DNA of 64,000 nt from Symbiodinium natans. Lineage: Eukaryota > Sar > Dinophyceae > Suessiales > Symbiodiniaceae. The position numbers and the translations under genes are program-made. Under the pieces are notes generated by a model. That model was not told where the DNA came from. It searched no databases and worked only from the letters and a program-made list of their open reading frames with translations. The stretch spans positions 327,440 to 391,439 of the forward strand of contig CAJNDS010002320.1 in NCBI GenBank assembly GCA_905221605.1, given 5' to 3'. The first letter of the stretch is position 1. Every line of letters starts with the position of its first letter. Of this stretch, positions 20,569 through 32,212 are shown one piece after another.

Positions 20569-21388
20569 CTTCTATGTTTTCCACTGCCTCCTGGCAAGAT
20601 GCACGGGTGATTTCACGCAGACTTCACGCGGGACTACACCATTTGCAATGTCCGACCCGAAGCTTAAACCCTAAAACCTGTATGAGAAACCCTACACCCT
20701 AAACCCTAACCCTAAACCCTAAACCCTAAACCCTAAACCCTAAACCCTAAACCCTAAACCCTAAGCTCCCCCAAGACCCTGCACCAATCTTAAGAAGATG
20801 CGCGGGTGGCTAAGGGCTGTGGCCTCTCCACTACGCTGCGCTGGCCCCGTCCGGTGGGGCCCGGTGCCTAAGAAGCTTTAAAGGTTTCGGTTTCAGCGTT
20901 CGGGGTTTATAAAACCCGAAACCCGAAACCCGAAACCCTAAAACCCTAAACCCTAAACCCCAACCTCGAAAGCTGCTGGTGCTTGTGGATTGGGATGCTA
21001 AGTACGTTGGGGGTTCAGTCTCTGTGGCAAGCGGTTCGGGGCATTGGCTTAGGTCAAGCTTGAGTTTTGGCCTTGAGGTTTTTTGATTCAGGGCTTAGGC
21101 GGGTTTAGGTTTCCAGTACCTCACGGTTTAGGGTTTAGGGTATAGGGTTTAGGGTTAGCTTACATAGCCTGTCTGTGGGCGATCAGGCCCCAGGCGATGC
21201 ATTTGACCTCGGATTTCCAAAAGACTCCTGAGCCTTCTGTCCAACTAACACGTCTGCTGCTGTGCTAAACCCTAAACCCTAAACCCGAAACCCGAAAACC
21301 TAAACCCTAAACCCTAAACCCTAAACCCTAAACCCTAAACCCTAAACCCTAAACCCTAAACCCTAAACCCTAAACCCTAAATGCACAG

Positions 21389-21473
21389 CAAGGGGAGTGT
21401 AGCAAGACGAGCTGGCTAGGCCAAAGCCCGAAGCCAAAACACCCTGCAACCGGAATCTGCAAGACCAGCTTTA
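21389..21473 (+). CDS. Orphan exon
   Basis: Between a C array (21267-21381) and a G array (from 21470). After GCACAG: QGECSKTSWLGQSPKPKHPA, then TGICKTSF. Open throughout; function unknown. Confidence 0.35.
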
Positions 21474-22261
21474 GGGTTCAGGGTTTAGGGTTTAGGGTTT
21501 AGGTTTTGGGGTTTAGGGTTTTGGGTTTTGGGTTTAGGGTTTAGGGTCCGGGGTTTGGGGTTCAGGGTTTAGGGTTTAGGGTTTAGGGTTTCGTGTTTAG
21601 GGTTTAGGGTTTAAGCGCAAAGGGGAGGTGCAGTACCGCCTCTGTGGGGATCTGCGCCCATGGCTGAAAACGACAATCAGAATGTGATGGTCGCTCCTAA
21701 GCCCTAAGCCCTACACCCTAAACCCTACACCCTAAACCCTAAACCCTAAACGCCATCTACGACCGACGACGTGCGTGCACACCCGTTGCGTGATAAGTAG
21801 ATATACCATCCGTCTGAGAAGCGCGGGCTCGATTCCATGCCCTTCCCAGAAGAGACTCAACAGTGAGTTTTGGGTTTAGGGTTCAGGGTTTAGGGTTTAG
21901 GGTTTAGGGTTTAGGTTATCAGTGACTTAGGCATTTTAAGAGGTTCTATTTAGGGCTGCCTTGTCACTTGTGCAGGTGGGGCCGTACACCCGTACTCAAC
22001 TCAACATGCCCTATCGCTGAAGCCCTAAGCAGCCCTAAAGTCCCCAAGCCTCCAAACTCCTGTCCCCCAAACCCTAAACCCTAAACCCTAAACCCTAAAC
22101 CCTAAACCCTAAACCCCAAACCCTAAACCCCTAACCCGAAGCCCTGAACCTTCTCATCTTAACCTCCGAACCCCCTAACCTCCGAAACCCCAAACCTCCT
22201 AAACCCTGAACTCGATGAACCCTAAACCCTAAACCCGAAACCCTAAACCCTAAAGCGCCAG

Positions 22262-22338
22262 AGGCCGAAGTGGCAGCAGCCTTGATTTCGGCGCGCGCCG
22301 CGCTGGACGCCCCGGGGCCTGAGCAGAAGCAGGCCCCG
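22262..22338 (+). CDS. Orphan exon, Ala-rich helix (AEVAAALISARAALDAPG)
   Basis: C array, then GCGCCAG, then AEVAAALISARAALDAPG and PEQKQAP, then GTTTAGGG. The donor GT is supplied by the first unit of the G array. The peptide reads as a helix with a Pro-rich end. No family recognised. Confidence 0.55.
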
Positions 22339-22349
22339 GTTTAGGGTTT

Positions 22350-23340
22350 TTATTGTTCAGGATTCTGGGTTCAGGGTTCTAGGGCTCTAGGGCTCACAGG
22401 ATCTTGGGTTCAGGGCTGTAGGAGTTTTAGTCTCTTATGTGTAAAAAAATAGGTGTTCTTTCGATATTACGGTTTTTGTTGGAGTTTTTTCTGTTTTTAG
22501 GGCTTTATCGGCTTTACAGGTTTGATAGGGAAGGCATGTAATTATGTATTGTCAACTTTCAAAATTATTCAACATTGTGGTTTTTTGGGTACCCTAAACA
22601 CTAGGGGCCACCTTATACCAAGGACCCCAAAAGGGACCATATTGTTTAGAGCAGTGACCATATGGTGCCGTGTCAGGAACGAAACTACAGCACTTCAGGC
22701 ACGTTGTTTTTCAGGAAAGGTGCGCTGCGCGTTTCAATGTTTTTGGAGCAGGGCTAGGGTGTTTTAGGTTCAGGCCTGGGCGTTTGCCCGCACTTTGTTG
22801 AGTTCTGATCCCTGAGCATGCTGGCCGTCTTGGGGTTCGAATCCTGAATGTGTAGGTTGGGGTTTATATTTGGCATAGTCTTGAGGTTGCACACTTTCTT
22901 GCGTTTATCAGACTGCATTACTCTCGCACCGTCACCGTCCTAGGAGGTGACCAGAAATGTGAAGGCCCTCGCGCGCAGAATGCCCATATTCACCTCTGCC
23001 GTGTATTTAAACCAGTGCGTTGAATTGGACCTAGGGGAAAGAAACAAACAGGCGATGACAGGCTGTGAGCAGAGCCTGGCACTGGAAGCAGCTCCTCAGG
23101 TTCTCAAAGCTATGATCTCATACATGTCGGTCCATTGCAGAAAAGCCTCACACCCATCATCTTTTGCTGTTCCAGCACAGCACAAGCAGTTTGTCAGGCA
23201 TCGTGGCTTGCTTACCCAAGCTAAGATACTCTTCATCAAGCCAATCATGTCTAGCATTCCGCAACAAGGGAGAAGATGCAAAGTCCTAACCCTTCACCTT
23301 GCAACCGCTAAACCCAAAAACCCTAGAACCCTAAACCCCT
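22350..23340. other. Unique region, possible coding between 22947 and 23285
   Basis: 22350-22900 is G/T-rich non-coding with a possible family H fragment near 22588-22650. From 22947 an open plus frame of about 113 codons (to 23285) includes VYLNQCVELDLGERNKQAM, with no stop and ordinary composition; it then runs into a C-type array. There is no recognisable domain, so this may be a gene fragment or chance. Confidence 0.25.
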
Positions 23341-23460
23341 AGAACCCCTAGAACCCCTAGAACCCCTAGAACCCCTAGAACCCCTAGAACCCCTACAACC
23401 CCTACAACCCCTACAACCCCCTACAACCCCCTACAACCCCTACAACCCCTAAACCTTACA
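23339..23460 (+). repeat. CCCCTAGAA / CCCCTACAA variant array
   Basis: Nine-base units CCCCTAGAA change abruptly to CCCCTACAA and then back to CCCTAAA, showing stepwise local amplification of mutated units. Confidence 0.9.
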
Positions 23461-23743
23461 ACCCCTATTCCCTAAACCCTAAACCCTAAACCCTAAACCC
23501 TAAGCCCCAAACCCTAAACCCCCCTAAACCCTAGCCCCCCTCCCCTTGGTGGCTGGCCTTACCGCCCTTGTCCACGGTCTCCTCGCGGGCTGCTCAGCAG
23601 GGCTTCGGGGCTTGTGGGGGTTCAGGTTGGGTTTAGGGTTTCGGGTTTCGGGTTTCGGGTTTAGGGTTTAGGGTTTAGGGTTTAGGGTTTAGGGTGTTGG
23701 GTGTAGGGTTCAGGGTTCAGGGTTCAGGGTTTAGGGTTTAGCG

Positions 23744-23818
23744 TATACTAGCAGTCCTGAACAGGAACTGTTACAATCCCTATAAAGATTGCCAGTATAC
23801 GGGGGAACATCCCAAGGT
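23744..23818 (+). mobile_element. Family J element
   Basis: GTATACTAGCAGTCCTGA at the left and TGCCAGTATACGGGGGAAC at the right form an inverted repeat. CATCCCAAG end as in other J copies. Confidence 0.65.
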
Positions 23819-24803
23819 TTAGGGTTTTTGGGGTTGTGGGCTTTCAGGTGTAGGGTTTTTGAGTTTCCATGTTTCAAGGTTAGATTAGGGTTTGGGGTTG
23901 TTGTGGTTTGGGAATTTAGGCTTGGGGGTTTCAAGGTTTAGGGTGTTGAGGTTGTTCTAGTAGGGTGCAGGGAGGTGTTCAGAGTCATTTCCATCCTGCT
24001 TTTCGGTTTTCGGGTTTAGTTTCCACCCTGTTTAATACCAAAGGTACTTCCGCTAAGTTTTTGCACGGCCCTATGGAACTTCCCAAAGGGTTCGGAACGT
24101 CTGCGATCCTGCGCTACACCCCAAACCCTGGGACACAAACATTTCCGCCCCTCCCCCCCCCCCCCCCCCAAATCCTACACCCCCAAGCCCCAAACCCTAA
24201 ATCCTAAGCTTTCGAGTGGTTTAGGGGTTAGGTTTAGGCCTTAGGGGTTTGGGGCTTAGGGCTTAGGGCTGTGGGCTTAAGACCGTAAACCGCTGATTCT
24301 TAGTAGGGAATAGGGGAATATGGTACACTAGTACACTACATACTCCCTTAAAGGGTATATGTAAGGGGGATATAGGGTGCCTCTTTCTAAGAGTTAGCAA
24401 GTAACGCCCAACAATCAATTTTGGGCCTAGGGTTTAAGACCCTAAACCCTCCTGGAGATTCGTTCGACTAAAATGTTCTGCATGTTGTGGATGTTTTGCT
24501 TTTTCTAGGAGTTTTAGGCGCTTAGTTTTCGTTTGCGGATAATTGCGTTGTTTTGCGGCTTTTTGCGGGCGTTTTGCTGGTTTTTTTGCGGGCGTTCTGC
24601 GGGTGTTTGTGGTTTGCGGCGTTGGCGCTGATTTGCGTGCGTTTGAAGTCGAAGGTCAAAAAGCACAAACAGCTGTAGTCAAAGGAATCTCCAGGCTAAA
24701 CTCTAAACCCTAAACCCCAAACCCTAAACCCTAAACCCTAAACCCTAAACCCTAAGCCCTAAACCCTAAACCCTAAACCCTAAACCCTAAACCCTAAACC
24801 CAG

Positions 24804-24908
24804 GCTGGGAGCCTACGCAGCTCGGCGTCGGGGAGCGCGATGGCATCACCGACAGCTTCTCGGCGTTTGCGGGGTCTGCGGCGCTTGTCGCCCATGTCAG
24901 GGGCTCTA
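24804..24908 (+). CDS. Orphan exon (GVGERDGITDSFSAFAGSAA)
   Basis: C array then CCCAG, then a frame reading WEPTQLGVGERDGITDSFSA and FAGSAALVAHVRGS, then TCTAG and a long G array. All three frames are open but this one is the most protein-like. The acceptor is the telomere-like unit CCCTAAACCC extended by AG. No family recognised. Confidence 0.5.
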
Positions 24909-25570
24909 GGGTTTAGGGTTTAGGGTTTAGGGTTTAGGGTTTAGGGTTTAGGGTTTAGGGTTTAGGGTTTAGGGTTTAGGGTTTAGGGTTTAGGGGGGTG
25001 GGGGGTGGCTTTTGGGGCTGAAAGGTACTGTTGGGTGGGAGTGGAGAGTGAGGTTGGTTTGGGGAACTTGGTTTCTGACGCTTACGAGGCTGAAAGCATG
25101 CTTAAAGGGCGATAGCAGAACCAAAAAACTAGCAGTTCCACTAGTGTTAGAGTTGGAGACGTCTTCTTCTCGGCCTTGTTGGTTTAAGGTGGGACCCTAA
25201 ACCCTAAACCCTTCTTCTCGGCCTGTATAACCCCAAACCCCAAAACCCTAAACCCTACACCCTAAACCCTAAACCCTAAACCCTAGACCCTGAACCATCC
25301 CCTGAACCTTTTTCTAAGAACTCTAAGCCAGAAGCATCCCGAGACTGACGTCCGCCCTCGCCCTCCGCTCTCAACCCTAAACCCTAAACAACCCCAAACC
25401 CCAAGTAGCCCTAAACCCCAAACCCTAAACCCTAAACCCGAAACTCTCAACCCGAAAGCCCCAGAACCTTCTAAGCACCCCTAAACCCTAAACCCTAAAC
25501 CCCAAACCCTAAACCCTAGAACCCTAAACCCTAGACCCTAAAACTCCGCCTCGAAGCCAGAACTTCGCAG

Positions 25571-25656
25571 GCCGCGCCGAAGGCAAGACGCGGCCGCGCC
25601 AGCTCCCCTGCACCCAAGGCTCCAGAAGGCGAAAGTCCGCCAGTGGCTCCTGGATG
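25571..25656 (+). CDS. Orphan exon, Ala/Pro-rich
   Basis: After CTTCGCAG: AAPKARRGRASSPAPKAPEG, then ESPPVAPG, then GTTTACGG as donor. Low-complexity, disordered in appearance, flanked by C (25470-25540) and G (25670-25690) arrays. Confidence 0.5.
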
Positions 25657-25899
25657 GTTTACGGCTTAGGGTTCAGGGTTTAGGGTTTAGGGATAGTCAG
25701 TTTGAGGGTTTAGGGTTTAGGGTTTAGGCTTTAGGGGCACAGGAGCCTGAATATTTGCAAATCGCATTCCCTTCGACTCCCCAGAAGTGACCATGCTGTA
25801 AAGACCATGGAACGGAGGCACCAGCAACAAGCGGCTTATACGGTAGCCTTATAGGGTTTAGGATTTAGGGTTTAGGGTTTTAGGGTTTGGGGTTTGGGG

Positions 25900-26400
25900 T
25901 TTACACTGGGTGCTTTTTTGCTGTGGGTGCTTTTTTCGGGGGCCGCCCCGGTGAGTGAGTGACCTGGTGCGTGTCGCCCCCGCACCCGCAGCAAAAAAAA
26001 ACGCGCCCCCGCACCCGCAGCAACAAAAAAAAACGCGCCCCCGCACCCGCAGCAAAAAAAAAAAAAAAAACGCGGCCCCCCACCCTCAAGCAAAAAAAAA
26101 ACGCGCCCCCACCCCCCAGGTGAGTGAGTGACCTGGCGCGTGTTCGCCCCCGCACCCGCAGCAAAAAAAAAAGGGCGCCCCCGCACCCGCAGCAAAAAAA
26201 AAAAAACGCACCCCCCCCCCCCCCTCCCCCCCTTCCTCCCCACCCCCCAGGTGAGTGAGTGACCTGGCGCGTGTCGCCCCGCACCCGCAGCAAAAAAAAA
26301 AAACGCGCCCCCGCCCCGCAAAAAAAAAAAACGCACCCCCGCACCCGCAGAAAAAAAAAACGCCCCCCCCTTTCCTCCCCACCCCCCAGGTCATTTGTTT
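25900..26400 (+). repeat. C-rich / A-run minisatellite with CAGGTGAGT motifs
   Basis: Units of CGCGCCCCCGCACCCGCAGC followed by 8-18 A. Interspersed three times (25950, 26118, 26250) is a block with GGTGAGTGAGTGACCTGG, twice preceded by CCACCCCCCA. Long minus-strand frames of Phe/Gly/Arg repeats here are products of the repeat, not genes. Confidence 0.9.
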
Positions 26401-26439
26401 TGCAATTTCCTCCCCAACCCCGTCCCCAACGCCCCCCCT

Positions 26440-26990
26440 CCTTTAAACTGTGCAAGCGTTTTCAAAGCACTGAATCCTTCCCAAGGCCATCATGCGAGCA
26501 TTGTGTTTGCAAACGGTGGAGGGCTGCACCCCGCCCGACCCCCCCCCCCCCTCTTTAAAACCGTGCCAGGTCGCTTCTCAGCATATGAATCCTGTCCAAG
26601 CCTATCATGCCAGCATTGGGTTTGCAAATAGGGGGGGGGGGCTGCGCCCCCCCCAACCCCCCCCGCTTCTTAAAGCCATGCCGCTTGCTTCAAAGCAAAT
26701 GAATCCTTTCCGAACCCATCATGAGAGCATTCCCCCCCGCTTGAAAGGGGGGGGGGGTGGGGCTGCGCTTTTTAGCCGGGCAAACTTGCTTCAATCATAC
26801 GAATCCCTTCCAAACCCATGATGATGCGAGCATTGTGTTTGCAAATGGGGGGGGGCTGCGCCCCCCCAACCCCCCCGCTTTTTTTAGCCGGCAAGCCTGC
26901 TTCAAAGCTTACGAATCCCTTCCAAACCCATGATGCGAGCATTGTGTTTTCAAATGCGGCGGTCTGCGCAGCCCCCAACCCCCTGAAGAA
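26440..26990 (+). repeat. 105 bp satellite, five units
   Basis: Five units near 105-115 bp containing GCGAGCATTGTGTTTGCAAA and GAATCCCTTCCAAACCCAT, each ending in a G-run/CTGCG/C-run hairpin. Units 4 and 5 are most alike. A sixth isolated unit is at 32484-32545. Confidence 0.9.
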
Positions 26991-26999
26991 AGAAGGAAT

Positions 27000-27890
27000 A
27001 TATGCTTGCTTTCCTACGAAGATTCAGACCTTATGGTGGAAGTTGAATTTTCCGTTTAAAAATAGAGATATAAACGTCTTCTTAGTAAAGAATCGAGAAA
27101 ATAGAGCTTGTGTTATGAGACATGAACAAAAACACTTGTTGTCTACGAGTCACAAATAGAGATAATGCATGTACTCTTATGACAATATAGAGAATTAGTT
27201 TTTCATGTATTCCTCTCTCATGTCTTCCTCGTGAAATAAAGAGAAGAAGTCTGAAAATACTGACAAAATAAGAAACTATAGAATAATAGAGGTTTTCGCT
27301 ATACAATATAGAGAAATTAGATGCTTCCTATGACAACATAGAGGAAATAGAGGCTTTCATACGAAAATATAGCGAAAATACAAAGTGTTTTCATATTAAA
27401 ATGTAGAGGTCTTGATATTCAAATATAGAGAATAGAGGTTTTCATGTTCAAATGTTAAGACAATGGAGGTTTGCCTATTCAGAGACGGAGGAAATAATGG
27501 GCTTCCTATTAAAATTGGGACAAGAGGAACAAAAACACTTTTAATTGCAAGTCACATATTGAGATAACACAGAGAATAAGTTTCTCATGTATTCCTCTCT
27601 CATGTCTTCCTCATTAAATATAGAGGAAAACTATGACGATATAGACAAAAATAGAGAGAAATAGAGGTTTTAGTTATAAAATAGAGAGAAATAGAGGTTT
27701 TCGAATTGAAGTATAGAGAAATTAGAAAAACTCGAGGTTTTCATGCTAAATGTAGAGAAAATAGAGGTTTTCATATTCAAATATAGAGAAGAAAGAGGTT
27801 TTCCTATTCAAATATAGAGGAGAAAGAGGTTTTCCTATTGAAAATCAGAGAAAATAAAGGTTTTCATAGTAAAATATAGAGAAAACAGCA
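27000..27890 (+). repeat. AT-rich degenerate satellite (TATAGAGAAAATAGAGGTTTTC)
   Basis: About 20 degenerate units of 35-45 bp built on AAATATAGAGAA and AATAGAGGTTTTC. GC content drops sharply. Related stretches are at 31235-31390 (reverse orientation) and 34545-34960. Confidence 0.85.
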
Positions 27891-27894
27891 CAAA

Positions 27895-28110
27895 CGCTCC
27901 GCACCCGCAGCAAAAAAAAAAAGGCGCCCCCACGGCACCCGCAACAAAAAAAAAACGCGCCCCCGCACCCGCAGCAAAAGAAAAAACGCGCCCCCAAGCA
28001 AAAAAAAAAAACGCGCCCCCCGCCCGCAGCAAAAAAAAAACGCGCCCCCGCACCCGCAGCAAAAAAAAAACGCGCCCCCGCACCCACAGCAAAAAAGCAC
28101 CCGCAAAAAA
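27895..28110 (+). repeat. Second block of the C-rich / A-run minisatellite
   Basis: Seven or so units of GCGCCCCCGCACCCGCAGC plus A runs, the same family as 25900-26400, enclosing the satellites between. Confidence 0.9.
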
Positions 28111-28261
28111 AAAAAAAACACTCTTACCGGTTTACACCCTAAACCTTCCACCCTACTTAGCTCCAAGCCTGTAACCCCCACAAGTTTCAAACATCTGCAG
28201 GTGGGCCAGCGCCAAAAGCGGCCCAGAAGCCACCTGAGGCGCAATCCCCCCTAGTTCTCAG

Positions 28262-28376
28262 TCAGGCATGGGCGAGTTAGGACCCTATATATACCCTTTA
28301 AGGGCTTCTATAGGGTACCTCTATATACCCTTTAAGGGCTTATATAGGGTACCTCATTCCCTCTTTCCCAACTAAG
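28262..28376 (+). mobile_element. Family K repeat with internal duplication
   Basis: CTATATATACCCTTTAAGGG, GGGTACCTCTATATACCC, TATAGGGTACCTCATTCC: a palindromic unit present twice in tandem. Related to 24295-24400 and 43300-43390. Confidence 0.6.
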
Positions 28377-28675
28377 AGCTAGCCGAAGACCCAGAGTTGG
28401 CTCTTATTCCCTTTTTGGTTTCGGGCTTGGGCTCCCTTATACCCCTCTGAAACCAAAAGATTTTGGCTGCTACTGGTAGTAAGCACCCTAAGACCTAAAT
28501 CCCGAAAATTAGGTACCTCCCCCCAGGCGATCTCAGCCTAACTACCCCCCCTGAACAAAGCAAGGCCGGCATAGGGTAGTGGGAGGGTCCGCCCCACCCA
28601 CCGCAAGCCATGAAATCCCCGAAGCTACCCCCCCAAAACACCCTAAACTCTAAACTCGAAGCCCTCTGCCCCCTA

Positions 28676-28677
28676 CC

Positions 28678-28758
<81 letters not shown>

Positions 28759-28806
28759 ACCCTAAACCCTAAACCCTAAACCCTAAACCCTAAACCCTAA
28801 ACCCTA
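28676..28806 (+). repeat. CCCTCAA variant array turning into CCCTAAA
   Basis: About 12 CCCTCAA units followed by about 6 CCCTAAA units with a sharp boundary. Confidence 0.95.
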
Positions 28807-28860
28807 ACTCTCACCCCCCGAATTCCGAAACACTAGGCTCCCAACTCCCCCATCCCATAG

Positions 28861-28931
28861 CCAGGCACCCAAAGTCTCGGGCGGCGCCGGGGGCCTCCGC
28901 GCATCCTTTGCCGTGGAAGGCTGAGGGTTGG
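28861..28931 (+). CDS. Possible orphan exon
   Basis: After CCCATAG a frame reads RHPKSRAAPGASAHPLPWKA and EGWYKALG before a G array. The donor could be GTAC at 28932. Weak. Confidence 0.3.
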
Positions 28932-29072
28932 TACAAAGCACTGGGGTTTAGGGTTTAGGGTTTAGGGTTTAGGGTTTAGGGTTTAGGGTTTAGGGTTTAG
29001 GGTTTAGGGTTTAGGGCACAGGGGGCATCCCCGGCCTGAAAGAGGCTTTCGACCCTATAGGCCCTAAACATT

Positions 29073-29178
29073 ACCCTAAGAGTCACGCACCTCATTATTA
29101 TATACTTGGGCCCCAAAGTCCCTATATAGGAAGTACTTTAAGGCCCAAGTATTCCCTAATTAGGTACATGGACCCTGA
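29073..29178 (+). mobile_element. Family C element
   Basis: ACCTCATTATTATATACTTG, GGCCCAAGTATTCCC and GGTACATGGACCCTGAG; left end changed to AGTCACGC. Confidence 0.75.
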
Positions 29179-30049
29179 GAGCTAAGCCTTCTCAACCGTG
29201 CTCTATAGTTCCCTATCTGTTCATCATTCTGCTATCGTACTCTTCTTTCTATCCTGCTATTCTACAATGTACTGCTTCCTAAGCCCTACTGACACTGGGC
29301 GCCGCACCTCTGCTTGACTCTCATGGCTGCAAGACCTATGCGGTTGAAGGATGGACCTTTGCTGGAATCCGGTTTAGGGTTTAGGGTTTAGGGTGTAGGG
29401 TTTAGGGGCTACCTGGAGGTAGATACGGTCCATACATATGCTAAGCTTCATTGAAGGGTTGCATTAGTGTAGTGGGACCAAACCCTCTACGCTAAGCCCT
29501 AAAGCCTAAACCCTTAACAGCACGTTGACTGAAGAACCCGGAGCTTTTGGGTTTAGGGTTCAGTGGGGTTTGGGGGGTTTAGGGTTTATAGGACTTCGGG
29601 TTTGTAGGGTGTAGTTAAGGGTTTGGGGTAACATCGCTCACGGCTTTTCGGTGCGCCGACTTGGGCCAGGTTGGCAGGGTAGGCTTGTCGGGCTTGAAGA
29701 GAACCCTCGAAGACTCCAAAACCTGAGACCCCGAAGACCTAACCCCGCCAAACCCCAAGCCCTCATAAACCCTATAAACCCTAGAGACCCTAGAGACCCT
29801 AGAAACCCTATAAAGCCTATAAACCCTAAGGGTTTTGAAAAGGCTTCAAACACAACAATCTCCTGAACCCTAGCCTCCGCAGCGCATTGGAAGCAAGGAC
29901 ACTAAACCCCTAAGGTTTAGCCCCCAAGCGCTTCTCCCCCTTAAAACCTAAACCCAAAGACCAAACCTAAACCCTAAGCCCTAAACCCTAAGCCCTAAAC
30001 CCTAAGCCCTAAACCCTAAACCCTAAACGCTCAACCCTAAACCCTAACC

Positions 30050-30210
30050 CCTAAACCCCAAACCCCAAACCCCAAACCCCAAACCCCAAACCCCAAACCC
30101 CAAACCCTAAACCCTAAACCCTAAACCCTAAACCCTAAACCCTAAACCCTAAACCCTAAACCGTAAACCCTAAACCCTAAACCCTAAACCCTAAACCCTA
30201 AACGCAAACC
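30050..30210 (+). repeat. CCCCAAA array followed by CCCTAAA array
   Basis: About seven CCCCAAA units switch to about 14 CCCTAAA units, directly upstream of the exon at 30230. Confidence 0.95.
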
Positions 30211-30229
30211 CGAAGGTCTGCCACCGCAG

Positions 30230-30279
30230 CTCTGCCCGCTGGCCCTGGGCACAGCGGGCCTGGCTCGAGGCAGGCTCCG
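30230..30279 (+). CDS. Orphan exon (LCPLALGTAGLARGRL)
   Basis: C array, CCACCGCAG, a 50 nt open frame LCPLALGTAGLARGRL, then GTTTAGGG. The layout (acceptor CAG, donor from the first G-array unit) is the same as at 22262-22338. Confidence 0.45.
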
Positions 30280-30767
30280 GTTTAGGGTTTAGGGTTTAGG
30301 GTTCAGGGTTTAGGGTTTAGGGTTTAGGGTTTAGGGTTTAGGGGACCCCCAACCCCCAAGCCCTTAGCTCCCTAGACCGCAAGGGTTTGGGGTTTAGGGT
30401 TGAGGGTTTAGGGTTTTGGGGTTTAGGGTTTGGGGTTTAGGGTTTAGGGCTTCGGGTTCAGTGCTTAGGGCTTAGGGGTCCCCAAAACCACAAAGAAACC
30501 CTACTCCTGAATGCTAGGTCAGGATCCCTGCAGGAGGGAAGTCCTACGGGCCCTGGGATTTGGGGGTTGAAGGTTGTGCCTTGGGTTTGGGGACTTTCAA
30601 AGATGCCGGTCGGGGATGCTAGGGGGCATACTATCATCGGCGGCATGTTCACGCTCCCGTGATGATCTTATGAAAGTTCAAGTTCTGTGTACAGCTCCTG
30701 AGAAGTTCCTCATCCCAACCCTCAACCCAAGTCCCCTGAACTCCTGAACCCCCTAAACCTAAACCCT

Positions 30768-30860
30768 GCCTGGAACCCTCCTTACCTACGTATTAGTAGG
30801 AACTAACCTCAATTAGTAGGTAAAACACATAAAACTGTAGGTAAAGAGGGTCGCAGGTAA
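30768..30860 (+). mobile_element. Family D element
   Basis: CCTGGAACCCTCCTTACCTA at the left, AAAACTGTAGGTAAAGAGGG at the right, and a palindromic middle around TTAGTAGG. Confidence 0.75.
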
Positions 30861-30963
30861 GCCCCAAACCCTACACCCGCTAAGCCCTAAACACTAAACC
30901 CTAAACCCCAAACCCCAAACCCTAAACCCTAAACCCTTAAACCCAACACCCTACACCTCACAG

Positions 30964-31016
30964 GCCTCGCTGCCTTTGCGCCTGTCCTGTCGCCATTGGC
31001 GGCGCTACTCTCGCTG
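30964..31016 (+). CDS. Orphan hydrophobic exon
   Basis: After CCTCACAG a frame reads GLAAFAPVLSPLAALLSL and a GTGGGG donor follows. Possible membrane or signal segment. Both flanks are C arrays. Confidence 0.35.
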
Positions 31017-31234
31017 GTGGGGGAGGGGTGGGGGATTGGGACACTAAACCCTAAACCCTAAGCCCTAAACCCTAAACCCTGAACCCTGAACCCTGAACCC
31101 TAAACCCTGAACCCTAAACCCTGAACCCTGAACCCTGAACCCTGAACCCTGAACCCTGAACCCTAAACCCTAAACCATAAACCCTAAGAAGGTGCGTGTT
31201 TGTTTTTTTGGTTTTTTTGAATTTTGATTTAAGG

Positions 31235-31620
31235 TCTTTGGGCTTTGGAAAACCTCTATTTTCTCTATATTTCAGTAGGAGAACTGCCAGTATCTCACGT
31301 TAGGAAAGCATCAATCGTATTTTTCATTTTCTCTGTTTTTCATAGGAAAACCTCTTCGTTCTCATTTTTTTGGTAGGAAAACATCTTTTTTTCTGGTTCC
31401 CGGCTTCTTGGCTTCCGGGCTTCTCGGCTTCCTGGCTTACCCTAAACCCTAAACCCTGAACCCTGAACCCTGAACCCTAAACCCTAAACCCTAAAAACCT
31501 AAATCTTTTGGCCTTGTGGCTTCTTGGATTCCCGGCTTCCTGGCTTCCTGGCTTTTTGGCTTTTCGGCTTTAACACCCCTGTGGTTTTTTGGCTTCTTAG
31601 CGTGTTAAAGAACATTGCTA
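31235..31620. repeat. AT satellite fragment and GGCTTCCTGGCTT minisatellite
   Basis: 31235-31390 has AACCTCTATTTTCTCTATA, the reverse complement of the 27.0-27.9 kb satellite. 31395-31440 and 31505-31600 are repeats of TTCCTGGCTT and TTCTTGGCTT split by a C array (31440-31500). Confidence 0.8.
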
Positions 31621-31778
31621 TATGATAATCTTATAGATGATGTGATTTCATCTGAGATGGATAATCTAATTCATGATATGATTTCATGTGAGATTGCACG
31701 ATCTATTGTATTCTATATGTTCATGTGTTATCTTTCGTTTTATATGATATCATATCTGATCTATTATATCTTATATAC

Positions 31779-31827
<49 letters not shown>

Positions 31828-32205
31828 TATGTATATATATACATTGCACAGGATATGTTGTTTTATGCACATCTAGTTTTATATTATCTAATGTTGTACT
31901 ATAAAGTATACAAATACTTTATTATTTCTTATTTATTACATACTATACAAATACTTTAATACTTCTTATTTATTACATACTGTACAAATACTTTAATACT
32001 TCTTATTTATTACATACTTATCTGCTTTATATATATGAGATTGGATGATTTGTGTTGCATTGTATTGTACTGTATGGCAGTATGGTAGCGTATTGTATCG
32101 TATTTTTTTGATATGAGATTTATTTTGCCTTACATCACGTTCATTATATTTTATGCCTTGTTTTTTCTTCGATTGATTATAGAACACTTTCTCATACAAA
32201 TTTCT
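31621..32205. repeat. AT-rich stretch with (TA)n and a 35 bp tandem repeat
   Basis: A pure (AT)n run lies at 31782-31821. Around 31910-32015 TACTTTAATACTTCTTATTT with TATTACATACT repeats in tandem about three times. No gene visible. Confidence 0.85.
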
Positions 32206-32212
32206 ATAATTC

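Noticed and set aside
21775-21850. tRNA-like or SINE-like segment (GGCTCGATTCC)
   Set aside because: Only a degenerate B-box; no clear A-box, no cloverleaf, no repeated copies in the window.
22825-22850. GGTTCGAATCC, a tRNA B-box match
   Set aside because: The T stem does not pair beyond two or three bases and no acceptor or D arm is visible upstream.
25858-26455. Long overlapping minus-strand frames rich in Phe, Gly, Arg
   Set aside because: Open in all frames because the A-run/C-rich minisatellite has no stops; no amino-acid pattern independent of the repeat.
28676-28806. CRISPR-like regular repeat
   Set aside because: Seven-base tandem units without spacers; eukaryotic context.
29638-29866. 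Gly/Phe/Leu and Asn/Pro frames on both strands
   Set aside because: Arise from degenerate CCCTATAAA and CCCTAGAGA repeats.
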